Positions 6,707 to 15,500 of a stretch of 21,379 bases of DNA are shown here, piece by piece. The notes under the pieces are model-generated. The model was not told the origin of the DNA, made no database searches, and was given only the letters and a program-made list of their open reading frames with translations. The position numbers and the translations under genes are program-made. The stretch's first letter is position 1. The number at the start of each line of letters is the position of its first letter. Origin of the DNA: Clostridia bacterium (GTDB lineage: Bacteria > Bacillota_A > Clostridia > Christensenellales > Aristaeellaceae); contig JAFQIF010000067.1 in assembly GCA_017397695.1 (NCBI GenBank), forward strand, positions 1 through 21,379. Direction: 5' to 3'.

Positions 6707-7957
6707 TTACTCCAGCTCGAAGAGCAGCTGATCGATGACTTCCTGCGCGGTGTACTGGCCGCTCAGCAGGGACTGGCCGGCAACGCCGATCGCGTTGGAC
6801 CAGGTGGTGTTGGTCAGGCCCCAGGTGAAGGCGGTGGTGCTGGTCATGTTCGGCATCTCAGCAACCAGGTCCTGCATCATCTTCGGCAGCTGATCATTGA
6901 CCAGACCGGTGTTGACAGCGACGAGCGGGTTGTTGCGCAGCATAACCTTGGCTTCGCAGTACTTCTCGGAGATGAACGCGGCAACCTCGGCAGCCAGCTC
7001 AGCGTGCTCGCTGTCCGGATTGACGGCATAGCCGGAGATAGAGCCGCCGCCGCCGGAGAAGGCGTGCTTGTTGGCTTCGAAGGACTCCTCGTCATAAGAC
7101 GGATAGGCGATCCAGGTCACGTTGTCGCCCAGGGCCTTGGTCGCATCCTCGATGTACCACTGGCCGTTGAGGAACATGGCAGCCTTGCCGCCCAGGAACA
7201 TCTCAGAGGCCTGGTCGTAGTTGGTGGTGGTCACAGCGCTCTGGAACACGCCGGCCTGAGCCAGCTTCTCCAGGGTCTCGGCGGCCTTCAGGTAAGCCTC
7301 ATCCTCGATGGAGGTGGTGCCATTGTCGATGCCCTTGATGCCGGCGTTGATGTAGCGGGTGGCAACGACGTCGTACATGGCGGCGGCGTTCCAGCCCTCC
7401 TGGCCGAACAGAGACATCGGCACGATGCCGTTGGCATTGAAGACCTCGGCGCACGCGATGAGCTCGTCATAGGTGGTCGGGATCTCGAGGCCGTACTGCT
7501 CAAACAGCGCGGTGTTCACGAACCACAGGACGTACTCCTGACCGGCGTACGGGAAGGCGTAGATGTTGCCGTCGTCGGCGATCATGAACTCTTTCTCGGT
7601 CTCGTAAACCTTCTCCAGGAAGCCAGTCTTCTCGGCGACGTCGTTGAGAACCATCATCTGCTTGCTGTTGCGCAGGGTGGTGACGATACCGGAACCGGTC
7701 TGGTAGATGTCCGGCAGGTTGCCGGCGGTAGCCAGGGCCAGCAGGGTGGCGCCGTCGTCCTGAGCCTGCGGGATCAGCTCAAGCTCAACGTTCGGATAAG
7801 CCTCAGCGAGCTTCTCCACAGCGTAGTCGTAGGGAACCTTGGTGTCGTCGTCGGCATACTGGCCGTAGATCTGCAGCTTGATTTTCTCCTCGGCGATCGC
7901 AGAGGCGCAGCCAATCAGCATCACAGCGGCGAGCAGGACACACAGGAACTTCTTCAT
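6707..7957 (-). CDS. Extracellular sugar-binding protein of an ABC importer
   Basis: A 416-residue family 1 solute-binding protein that captures a sugar outside the membrane and delivers it to the two permeases downstream. The N-terminus MKKFLCVLLAAVMLIGC ends in a possible lipobox (LIGC, Cys17), so it may be lipid-anchored; cleavage after ASAIA is the alternative. Typical features are the PYDYAVEKLAEAYPNVELEL opening, PDIYQTGSG, the AAMFLNGQW segment and the SGYAVNPDSEH stretch near residue 330. The ATG at 7957 is chosen over an in-frame start 21 codons earlier because AAGGAGG (7965-7971) sits 7 bases before it and the signal peptide starts there. First gene of its operon. Ligand unknown; linkage to nearby GH127/GH27 genes suggests a plant-derived oligosaccharide. 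Confidence 0.93.
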   Translation of the reverse strand: MKKFLCVLLAAVMLIGCASAIAEEKIKLQIYGQYADDDTKVPYDYAVEKLAEAYPNVELELIPQAQDDGATLLALATAGNLPDIYQTGSGIVTTLRNSKQMMVLNDVAEKTGFLEKVYETEKEFMIADDGNIYAFPYAGQEYVLWFVNTALFEQYGLEIPTTYDELIACAEVFNANGIVPMSLFGQEGWNAAAMYDVVATRYINAGIKGIDNGTTSIEDEAYLKAAETLEKLAQAGVFQSAVTTTNYDQASEMFLGGKAAMFLNGQWYIEDATKALGDNVTWIAYPSYDEESFEANKHAFSGGGGSISGYAVNPDSEHAELAAEVAAFISEKYCEAKVMLRNNPLVAVNTGLVNDQLPKMMQDLVAEMPNMTSTTAFTWGLTNTTWSNAIGVAGQSLLSGQYTAQEVIDQLLFELE

Positions 7958-7998
7958 GGGGTTTCCTCCTTTGGTGTCGTTCGTTATTTTGTGCAAGG

Positions 7999-8029
7999 TG
8001 ATAAATTGACCGTCGTTCAATTTATTACA
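7999..8029. repeat. Inverted repeat in the ABC operon leader (operator or RNA hairpin)
   Basis: ATAAATTGA (8002-8010) and TCAATTTAT (8018-8026) are perfect inverted repeats around a 7-base centre. With flanking pairs the arms reach 12 positions (7999-8029, one G-T). It lies about 15-45 bases downstream of the predicted transcription start, where a repressor would block transcription or where an RNA hairpin would form in the leader. Confidence 0.6.
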
Positions 8030-8049
8030 CTAGCAACTTGTCATGTAAG

Positions 8050-8078
8050 ATTATAAGGATGTTTATCCATTTTGTCAA
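8050..8078 (-). promoter_or_regulatory. Consensus promoter of the ABC importer operon
   Basis: On the minus strand, a perfect TTGACA (8073-8078), a 17-base spacer and a perfect TATAAT (8050-8055). Transcription should start near 8043, giving a leader of about 85 bases. Such a full-consensus promoter usually needs a repressor; the inverted repeat at 7999-8029 is the best candidate site. Confidence 0.88.
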
Positions 8079-8285
8079 CCTTCCGTTTGGTATATACGTC
8101 GTTTCTTTCACAAACGTTCGGTTTTCTGCAAAGAACTGTGTGTACCAGAATCCGGATCGCACATCTGTAGGGGAGGAAGCCTCCGGAAATTTGCAGAATT
8201 TTATCCTGGCTGATTCATATAGTACGTTTTTCTATTGCGGATGAGACGAATAGTGAATTTTCCTGTGGGAAAGTGAAAGTTTTGT
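8079..8285. other. Intergenic DNA between divergent promoters
   Basis: No gene is seen here. It contains a nested inverted-repeat arrangement: TTCTGCAAA (8124-8132) with TTTGCAGAA (8190-8198), two copies of the self-complementary TCCGGA (8150-8155, 8182-8187), and a small GGAGG-AAG-CCTCC hairpin (8172-8184). A CGTTT/AAACG inverted repeat (8100-8116) lies upstream of the minus-strand -35. These may be regulator sites; none can be assigned. Confidence 0.4.
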
Positions 8286-8314
8286 TTGACTTCAACGCTT
8301 CGCTGTGCTATACT
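8286..8314 (+). promoter_or_regulatory. Promoter of the T-box operon
   Basis: TTGACT (8286-8291), a 17-base spacer, and TATACT (8309-8314) with an extended TGC. Transcription is expected to begin near 8321, immediately before the T-box leader. Confidence 0.88.
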
Positions 8315-8340
8315 GTTCCCAATTTCAAAGCCAAAGAGAA

Positions 8341-8607
8341 AAAGACTATAACGGAAGTAAGCTTCTTTCCAGAAGTTTCAGAGAGCCGGCGGCTGGTGTA
8401 AGCCGGTACGGAGGAAAGCAAGCGGTCTCACTCCTGAGTTGACTCTGCGAAGAACGATGATTTGAGTAGTGGAGTACGGTCGCCCCGTTACCGGCTTTGG
8501 GCTTGATGGAGCCCGAGAGAGACAGTATGCCGCAAGGCTGCTGTAATCAAGGTGGTACCGCGAATTGTATATTCGTCCTTGAGGCATGACGCTTCAAGGA
8601 CTTTTTT
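8341..8607 (+). ncRNA. T-box riboswitch leader, probable leucine (CUC) specificity
   Basis: A tRNA-sensing leader in the operon's untranslated region. Visible parts: the AGTA motif (in GGAAGTAAGC, 8353-8362); AGAGAG and GCTGGTG of the stem I distal end with its CCGGC/GCCGG stem; the invariant 14-base T-box AAGGTGGTACCGCG (8549-8562); and a terminator. By hand fold, GGA/TCC and GCTT/AAGC flank a specifier loop whose 3' side is GGTCTCAC (8424-8431); a TGA bulge below fits the usual K-turn. CUC (8427-8429), followed by A, is the best specifier reading, i.e. leucine. TCAAGG just upstream of and into the T-box can pair with CCTTGA (8577-8582) to form the antiterminator. Uncharged tRNA-Leu should therefore switch the operon on. 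The class is certain; the specifier is inferred from manual folding and agrees with the LeuA-like first gene. Confidence 0.93.
8575..8607 (+). terminator. T-box regulatory terminator
   Basis: An 11-bp stem (GTCCTTGAGGC at 8575-8585 with GCTTCAAGGAC at 8591-8601, one G-U pair), a 5-base loop and six T residues at 8602-8607. Its 5' arm is shared with the antiterminator, the expected mutually exclusive arrangement. Confidence 0.92.
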
Positions 8608-8634
8608 ATTTGACTTTTCGAAGAGGTGTAACAC

Positions 8635-10050
8635 ATGGATAGAATCAGAATCAGCGACGTAACCATGAAGCAGAGCGCGAAGGATTTTACACTTTCTTTT
8701 AAAGAGAAGATAGAGATTCCCAAACTGCTGGATAAGCTGGGCGTATCCGTGATCGAGCTGGAAGGTATCGCGCAGCCCAAGATCGATGCGCTGCGCATTA
8801 AGTCTGTTGCATCCACGGTGAAAAACAGCATCGTGGCCGTGCCGGTTGCGCTGGCGCAGGAGAGCATCGATGCGACCTGGAACGCGCTCAGGGAAGCGAA
8901 GCATCCCCGGCTGCAGGTGTGCGCGTCCGTGAGCACGGTACAGATGGAGTATCTCTTTAAAAAGAAGCCGGAGGCAATGCTCAGGGCGATTGAAGAGACG
9001 ATCAGGGCATGCTGCTGCAAGACTGCGGACGTCGAGTTTGTTGCCGAAGATGCGACCCGAAGCGACAGAAGCTTCCTTTATAGAGTGATTCAGACGGCGA
9101 TTGACGCCGGCGCGAAGACGGTGACCGTCTGTGATGCGACCGGCGCGATCCTGCCCGATGAACTGGGCGAGTTCCTGGATGCGATCTGCGAAAACGTGCC
9201 GCAGCTCAGGAATGTGACGCTGGGTCTTTCCTGCCTTAATGAGCTGGCTATGGCCGATGCCTGCGCCATCGCAGCGATCAAGCACGGGGTCCGTGAGATC
9301 AAGGCGGCTGCTTATCAGATCAACCAGATTTCGCTTTCGAATGTATCCCGCCTCATCGCGGCCAAGGGCGACGCCTGGGGCGTTTCCTGCTCGGTGCGCA
9401 CGGTGGAGATGAACCGGATTGTCAAGCAGATCGCCTGGATGTGCGAAACCCGCCGCAGCAAGAATTCTCCCTTTGACAATGGCGTGCAGGACATGGCGGA
9501 TGAGATTTCCCTCACTGGCCATGACAACATCACTGCCGTGCTCAAGGCTGTGGAAAAGCTGGGCTATGACCTGAGCGAGGAGGATGGCGCGCGCGTCTAC
9601 GAGGCGTTCAAGAAGATTGCTGAGCGCAGGGACGTCATCACCAGCCGCGAGCTGGATACCATCGTCGCCTCTGCCGCGATGCAGGTACCCTCCACGTATG
9701 TGCTGCGCAGCTATTCCATCACAGCGAGCAATATCTCTTCCTCTATGGCCCATATGGTTCTGGACAAGAATGGTCAGAAGCTCGAAGGTGTGGCGCTGGG
9801 CGACGGTCCGGTCGATGCGGCATTCCTGGCGATTGAGAATATCCTGGGCTGCCATTACGAACTGGATGATTTCCAGATTCGTTCCGTTACCGAGGGCCGC
9901 GAGGCCATGGGCGAAACCGTCGTGCGGCTCCGCTCGGGCGGCAAGCTCTATTCCGGCCGCGGCACTTCCACCGATATCGTCGGCTCCAGCATTCAGGCCT
10001 ATATCAATGCGCTCAACAAGATTACCTACGAGGAGGCTGAGGTCGTATGA
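8635..10050 (+). CDS. 2-isopropylmalate synthase-like protein lacking metal-binding residues
   Basis: A 471-residue LeuA paralogue. Residues 1-270 are an HMGL-type TIM barrel (IELEGI; VEFVAEDATRSDRSFLYRVI at about 133-152) and about 353-463 form the LeuA dimerisation/leucine-binding domain (GDGPVDAAFLAIENI). In true LeuA, LRDGEQ supplies catalytic Arg and metal-binding Asp, and HCHND supplies two metal His. Here these positions read TMK-QS (10-14) and SCLNE (199-203), and no GERAGN motif is visible. It should not perform the standard metal-dependent condensation of acetyl-CoA with 2-ketoisovalerate. It may catalyse a variant reaction or be a leucine-responsive pseudoenzyme. AGAGGTG precedes the ATG. 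First gene after the leucine T-box; its stop overlaps the next start (ATGA). The family is firm, the activity unknown. Confidence 0.85.
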   Translation: MDRIRISDVTMKQSAKDFTLSFKEKIEIPKLLDKLGVSVIELEGIAQPKIDALRIKSVASTVKNSIVAVPVALAQESIDATWNALREAKHPRLQVCASVSTVQMEYLFKKKPEAMLRAIEETIRACCCKTADVEFVAEDATRSDRSFLYRVIQTAIDAGAKTVTVCDATGAILPDELGEFLDAICENVPQLRNVTLGLSCLNELAMADACAIAAIKHGVREIKAAAYQINQISLSNVSRLIAAKGDAWGVSCSVRTVEMNRIVKQIAWMCETRRSKNSPFDNGVQDMADEISLTGHDNITAVLKAVEKLGYDLSEEDGARVYEAFKKIAERRDVITSRELDTIVASAAMQVPSTYVLRSYSITASNISSSMAHMVLDKNGQKLEGVALGDGPVDAAFLAIENILGCHYELDDFQIRSVTEGREAMGETVVRLRSGGKLYSGRGTSTDIVGSSIQAYINALNKITYEEAEVV

Positions 10051-12563
10051 AACTCTCTTTTTCGACCCGAGGCTGGTCGCACCTGAGCTGGGATGAATGC
10101 CTGGACATCGGTGTGAGCATGGACTTTGAGGGTATCGAAGTCTATAACCTGCCGAAGTTTCCCGAGCTGATGGAGCGCAGCGCGCCCTTCCACAAGTACA
10201 ACATGGCGGCAACAGCCCGTCAGCTGCGCGAAAAGAAGCTCTCCATTCCGTGCTTCGATACATCCTGTGATCTTTCTTCTAATGAAGAGAATTTTGTTCC
10301 CGCGCTCAGGGAACTCATTCAGATCGCCAGACATATGCAGGTTCCTTATGTGACCGTCGTTGCGCTTAGTGATCGAGAGGAGACCGTTCGCGAACGCATC
10401 AGCGAGCTGCTTCCCGATGCAGAGGAAGCCGGCGTCACCATCCTGATCAAGACCAGCGGTATTTTTGCCAATACGGCCCGCCTGCGCGCACTGATGGATG
10501 ATTTCGCCTGCGATCAGCTGGCTGCCCTGTGGGATATGCATCATCCGTATCGCGACTTTGGCGAGAGCGCGGATACGACGATCAAGAATCTGGGCGCATA
10601 TGTGCGTCATGTGCATCTGCGCGATTCCGATGACCAGGATACGTATAACCTCATCGGTGAGGGTACGCTGCCCGTGGCCGATATGATGCGCGCACTTTCT
10701 TCTATCGACTATGACGGCTTCATCTCCCTGGAATGGAAGGTGGAGTGGATGGAGGATCTGCCGGATTACGAGGTCATCTTCCCGCACTTTGTCAACTATA
10801 TGAGCCGCTTTGAAAAGACCCGCGGCAAGAAAAAATCCCTGTATCCCAATCATGACGGTACGGGCCAGTATGTCTGGAAGAAGGATGAGCTGATCAACCT
10901 GACGTTTGCGCAGGTGCTCGACCGCATGGTCGAAGAGTTCCCGGATCAGTACGCTTTCAAATACACGACGCTGGACTATGTGCGCACGTATGAAGAATTC
11001 CGCGAGGATGTGGATACCTTCGCCCGCGCGCTGATCTCCCTGGGCGTGCGTGCCGGTATGAAGGTGTCCGTCTGGGCGACAAATGTGCCGGCATGGTATA
11101 TTGCCTTCTGGGCGACCACCAAGATCGGTGCGGTGCTCGTTACGGTCAATACGGCGTATAAGAGCCATGAGGCAGATTATCTGCTGCGCCAGTCGGATAC
11201 GCATACGCTGATCATGATCGAATCCTGCCTGGATTCCAACTATAAGCAGATTATCAACGATCTCTGTCCGGAGATTGCCAGGGCTACGCCGGGCAAGCCG
11301 CTGCACTGCAAACGCCTGCCATTCCTGCGCACTGTGATCACCGTCGGCTTTAAGCAGCCGGGCTGCTTGACGTTTGAAGAGGCGATGGAGCGCGCTGAGC
11401 TGGTCGCGCCCGAAGAACTGCACCGCATGGCGGCGCGCGTCCGTCCGGACGACGTGTGCAATATGCAGTATACCTCCGGCACGACGGGCTTCCCCAAGGG
11501 TGTCATGCTCACGCACTATAACGTCGTCAACAACGGCAAGTGTATCGGAGACCGCATGGGCTTGTCTACCGCAGACCGCATGATGATCCAGGTGCCGATG
11601 TTCCATTGCTTCGGTATGGTGCTTTCTATGACGGCCTCCATGACGCATGGCACGACGGTTTGCCCGCTGCCGTATTTCTCGGCCAAGTCCTCTCTGGCTT
11701 GTATCAATCAGGAGCGCATCACGTGCTTCAACGGCGTGCCGACGATGTTCATCGCCATGTTCAATCATGAGGATTACAAAAAGACCAACTTCTCCTATAT
11801 GCGTACCGGCATCATGGCCGGCGCGGGCTGCCCGCCCGAATTGATGCGCCGCGCAGCAGATCCGGGCGAAATGAACATGACGGGTATCGTCAGCGTCTAT
11901 GGCCAGACGGAGTCCTCACCGGGCAGTACGATGTCTGCGTGGACCGATCCGCTGGATCTGCGCACCAATACCGTCGGATACAACTTCCCGCATATTGAGT
12001 GCAAGATCGTAAGTCCAGAGACGGGCGAGATCGTGCCCGATGGAGAGAACGGCGAATTCTGCTCCCGCGGCTATAACACCATGAAGGGCTATTACAAGAT
12101 GCCCGAGGCCACCCGCGATACCGTGGACGCCGAGGGTTGGCTCCATTCCGGCGACCTGGCCTGCAGGGATAAGGACGGCACCTACCGTATCACCGGCCGC
12201 CTCAAGGATATGATCATCCGCGGCGGCGAGAACATCTATCCCAAGGAAATCGAGGAGTTTATCTACACCCATCCGTATGTCCGCGACGTACAGGTGATCG
12301 GCGTACCGGACAAGCGTTATGGTGAGGAAGCCATGGCCTGTATTATCCTCAAGGAGGGCTGTTCCATCACCGAGGAAGAGATGCGCGCCTACATTACCGC
12401 GAGCATGGCCCGTCATAAGGTGCCGCGCTATATCGAGTTTGTAGACAGCTTCCCGATGAATGCAGCGGGAAAGGTGCTCAAATACAGGATGCGCGAAGAG
12501 GCGTCCAAGCGCCTGGGCCTCGTCGGTGCGGCGGGCATCGATACGGCGAAGGGCAAAGACTGA
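10047..12563 (+). CDS. TIM-barrel isomerase-like domain fused to an acyl-CoA synthetase
   Basis: An 838-residue two-domain protein. Residues 1-255 resemble xylose-isomerase-like (AP endonuclease 2) sugar isomerases/epimerases, with ligands D163 and H166 in WDMHHP, H190 in HVHLRD and E229 in SLEWK; the usual first Glu of the I-E-T-N motif is Lys135 (ILIKTSG). Residues about 280-830 are an AMP-binding ligase: YTSGTTGFPKG (475-485), YGQTE (618-622), GWLHSGDLA (697-705), GRLKDMIIRGGENIYPKEIEE (717-737) and catalytic Lys809 (NAAGK). It should activate a carboxylate with ATP to acyl-AMP and then acyl-CoA. No signal peptide, so cytoplasmic. Its start overlaps the LeuA-like stop; nifJ follows after 25 bases. 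No stop or ribosome site separates the domains, so the fusion looks genuine. Substrate unknown; a short or branched acid fits the operon. Confidence 0.88.
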   Translation: MKLSFSTRGWSHLSWDECLDIGVSMDFEGIEVYNLPKFPELMERSAPFHKYNMAATARQLREKKLSIPCFDTSCDLSSNEENFVPALRELIQIARHMQVPYVTVVALSDREETVRERISELLPDAEEAGVTILIKTSGIFANTARLRALMDDFACDQLAALWDMHHPYRDFGESADTTIKNLGAYVRHVHLRDSDDQDTYNLIGEGTLPVADMMRALSSIDYDGFISLEWKVEWMEDLPDYEVIFPHFVNYMSRFEKTRGKKKSLYPNHDGTGQYVWKKDELINLTFAQVLDRMVEEFPDQYAFKYTTLDYVRTYEEFREDVDTFARALISLGVRAGMKVSVWATNVPAWYIAFWATTKIGAVLVTVNTAYKSHEADYLLRQSDTHTLIMIESCLDSNYKQIINDLCPEIARATPGKPLHCKRLPFLRTVITVGFKQPGCLTFEEAMERAELVAPEELHRMAARVRPDDVCNMQYTSGTTGFPKGVMLTHYNVVNNGKCIGDRMGLSTADRMMIQVPMFHCFGMVLSMTASMTHGTTVCPLPYFSAKSSLACINQERITCFNGVPTMFIAMFNHEDYKKTNFSYMRTGIMAGAGCPPELMRRAADPGEMNMTGIVSVYGQTESSPGSTMSAWTDPLDLRTNTVGYNFPHIECKIVSPETGEIVPDGENGEFCSRGYNTMKGYYKMPEATRDTVDAEGWLHSGDLACRDKDGTYRITGRLKDMIIRGGENIYPKEIEEFIYTHPYVRDVQVIGVPDKRYGEEAMACIILKEGCSITEEEMRAYITASMARHKVPRYIEFVDSFPMNAAGKVLKYRMREEASKRLGLVGAAGIDTAKGKD

Positions 12564-12588
12564 AACAAACACACAGGAGTGACAAGCA

Positions 12589-15500
12589 ATGCCAGGAACG
12601 TATGTGACCATGGACGGCAATGAAGCTGCCGCCTATATGGCATATCCCTTTACAGAAGTAGCTGCGATTTATCCCATTACGCCGTCCTCGCCCATGGCGG
12701 GTCTTACGGATGCCTGGTCGGCCAAAGGAAGGAAGAATGCTTTCGGCCAGACTGTGACGCTCACGGAGATGCAGTCCGAGGCGGGCGCGATCACGGCCGT
12801 GCACGGTGCGCTGCAGACGGGCTCGCTGGCGACGACGTATACGTCCTCCCAGGGCCTGATGCTGATGGTGCCGGTGCTCTACCGCATTGCGGGCGAGCGC
12901 CTGCCTGCCGTGCTGCATGTGGCCTCCCGTACGGTGGGCACGCATGCCATGAGTATATTCGGTGACCACAGCGACGTGATGGCCTGCCGCCAGACAGGCT
13001 TTGCGATGCTGTCCGCCGGCAGTGTGCAGGAAGTGGCGGATCTTGCGCCCGTTGCGCATCTGAGCGCGATTGAGGGCCGTGTGCCGTTCATGCATTTCTT
13101 TGATGGCTTCCGCACGTCCCACGAGATCAATAAAATTGAACTGCCGGATATGGATCAGGTCGGCGCGCTGATCAATCGGGATGCGCTCAAGGCCTTCCGT
13201 GACGGTGCGCTCAATCCGGAGCATCCGACCCTGCGCAATACCGTGCAGAACGGCGACGTCTATTTCCAGGTGCGCGAGGCGAACAATGCGTTTTACACAG
13301 CGCTGCCGGATATTGTGGAAAAGTATCTGGGCGAAGTGGCGAAGATCACCGGCAGACAGTATCATGTCTTTGATTACTTTGGCGCACAGGATGCGACCGA
13401 CGTGGTGATCGCCATGGGCTCCGCCAGCGGCGTAATCCGCGACGTTGTCGATCAGCTGGTGAAGGCAGGCAGGAAGGTCGGCTTCCTGCAGGTGCACCTG
13501 TATCGCCCCTTCTCTGCGAAGCATTTCCTGGCGGCGCTGCCGGATACGACGGCGCGCATCGCCGTGCTGGATCGCTGCAAGGCGATGGGCAGCGCGGGCG
13601 AGCCGCTGTTTGAGGATGTGTGCAGCGTGCTGATGAACAGCGAGCGCTTTGGCATCCGGGTGATCGGCGGCCGCTACGGCCTGAGTTCCAAGGATACCGA
13701 TCCTTCTCAGATCGCTGCGGTCTTTGAGAATCTGGCTTCTGAAAAGCCTGTGCGCAGCTTTACCGTGGGCATCAACGACGATGTGACCCATCTCTCTCTG
13801 CCGCTGAAGCCCTATCAGGAGCATACCGAGGGCCTTGTCCGCTGTAAGTTCTGGGGCCTTGGCGGCGATGGTACGGTCGGCGCGAACCACAATACCGTGC
13901 GCATCATCAACGACAACACGGAGAAGTTTGCGCAGGCGTATTTTGAGTACGACGCCAAGAAGTCCTTCGGTGTCACCAAGTCCCATCTTCGCTTCAGCGA
14001 CAGGCCGATTACCAGCTCCTATTATGTCAAGCAGGCAGATTTTGTCGCCTGTCATAACCAGAGCTACATCACACAGTATGACATCGTGGACGAGGTTGTG
14101 CCGGGCGGCACGTTCCTGCTCAATTGCAGCTGGGCGCAGGAGGCGCTCGCGCAGCATATTCCCGCTGCCGTCAGAAAGCAGATCGCCGAAAAGAACATCC
14201 AGTTCTACATGATCGACGCCAACCGCATCGCACGCGAGCTGGGGCTGGGCAGCCATACCAATACCGTGCTGCAGGCGGCGTTCTTCGCGCTCATGCAGGT
14301 CATTCCGACCGGGAAGGCGCTGGATATGATCAAGGACGCCGTGCGAAAGACGTACTTTGCCAAGGGCGACGACGTGGTCAGCCGCAATGTGGCGGCTATC
14401 GACGCGGGCGCGACGCAGATTGTGAAGGTTGATGTGCCTGCTTCCTGGGCGCAGGCGGAGGAAGAAGCGCGCGCTACGCAGGAAAACCTGCCGGACGTCG
14501 TGAAGCATCTGCTCCTGCCGGTGAATCGCCAGAAGGGCGACGATCTGCCGGTCAGCGCGTTTAAGGGCTACGAGGATGGCCGCATCGACATGGGTCTGAC
14601 CGCCTACGAAAAGCGCGGTATTGCGCTGATGGTGCCCAGCTGGGATGCCAGCAAGTGTATCCAGTGCAACCGCTGCGCGCTGGTCTGTCCGCATGCCGTC
14701 ATCCGTCCGTATCTGCTCAGCGAGGCAGAAAAACAGAACGCGCCCGAAGGCTTTGAAACCGTGCCGGCCAGCGGCGCGGCGGCGAAGGGCCTGCATTTCT
14801 CCATGCAGATTTCCGACCTGGACTGTACCGGCTGCGGAAGCTGCGTGGCCTGCTGCCCGGCGAAGGAAAAGGCACTGAACATGCAGCCGGCTTCCTTTAC
14901 CGTGCAGAAGAAGGAAAACTGGGAATACGGCCTGAGTCTCTCTGACAAGGGTGATGTTTTTCCGGTGTATACCATCAAGGGCAGCCAGTTCCGCCAGCCG
15001 CTGGTCGAGTTCTCGGCGGCCTGCGCGGGCTGCGGCGAGACGCCGTATGCCAAGCTGCTCACCCAGCTCTTCGGCGAGAGCGTCTACTGGGCGAACGCCA
15101 CCGGCTGTTCTCAGGCCTGGGGTTCTCCAATGCCCGGCATTCCGTATACCACGAATAAGCGCGGCTTCGGCCCGGCATGGACGAACAGCCTGTTTGAAAA
15201 CAACGCTGAGATGGAGATGGGCATGTTCCTCTCTGTCAAGCAGCAGCGACTCAAGCAGAAGGCACTGGTGGAGGAATACGCCGAAAAGACGGGCAGCGAG
15301 GCTGCGAAGGCCTGGCTGGATACATTTGACGACTATGACCGCTCCCGCAGGGCAACGGATGCGCTGATTGCTGAACTGGAAAAGGACGGCGGCGATCTGG
15401 CGAAGACGATTCTGGAGCGCCGCGATCAGCTGGCCAAAAAGTGTTTCTGGATGTTCGGCGGCGACGGCTGGGCGTATGATATCGGCTTCGGCGGTCTGGA

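Noticed and set aside
7958..8020. Upstream 21-codon extension of the first binding protein
   Set aside because: It would place residues before a complete signal peptide and put the strong AAGGAGG inside the coding region.
5822..8056. Plus-strand open frames opposite the ABC permease and binding-protein genes
   Set aside because: Low-complexity Gly/Val/Asp/His-rich translations typical of antisense to transporter genes; no start signals.
8109..8122. Third copy of the LacI operator upstream of the ABC operon promoter (CACAAACGTTCGGT)
   Set aside because: Only the AACGTT core and scattered arm positions match; it is not palindromic and lies upstream of the -35.
8488..11768. Long minus-strand open frames opposite the LeuA-like and fusion genes
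   Set aside because: No recognisable family, no ribosome sites, and they cover well-defined plus-strand domains and the T-box.
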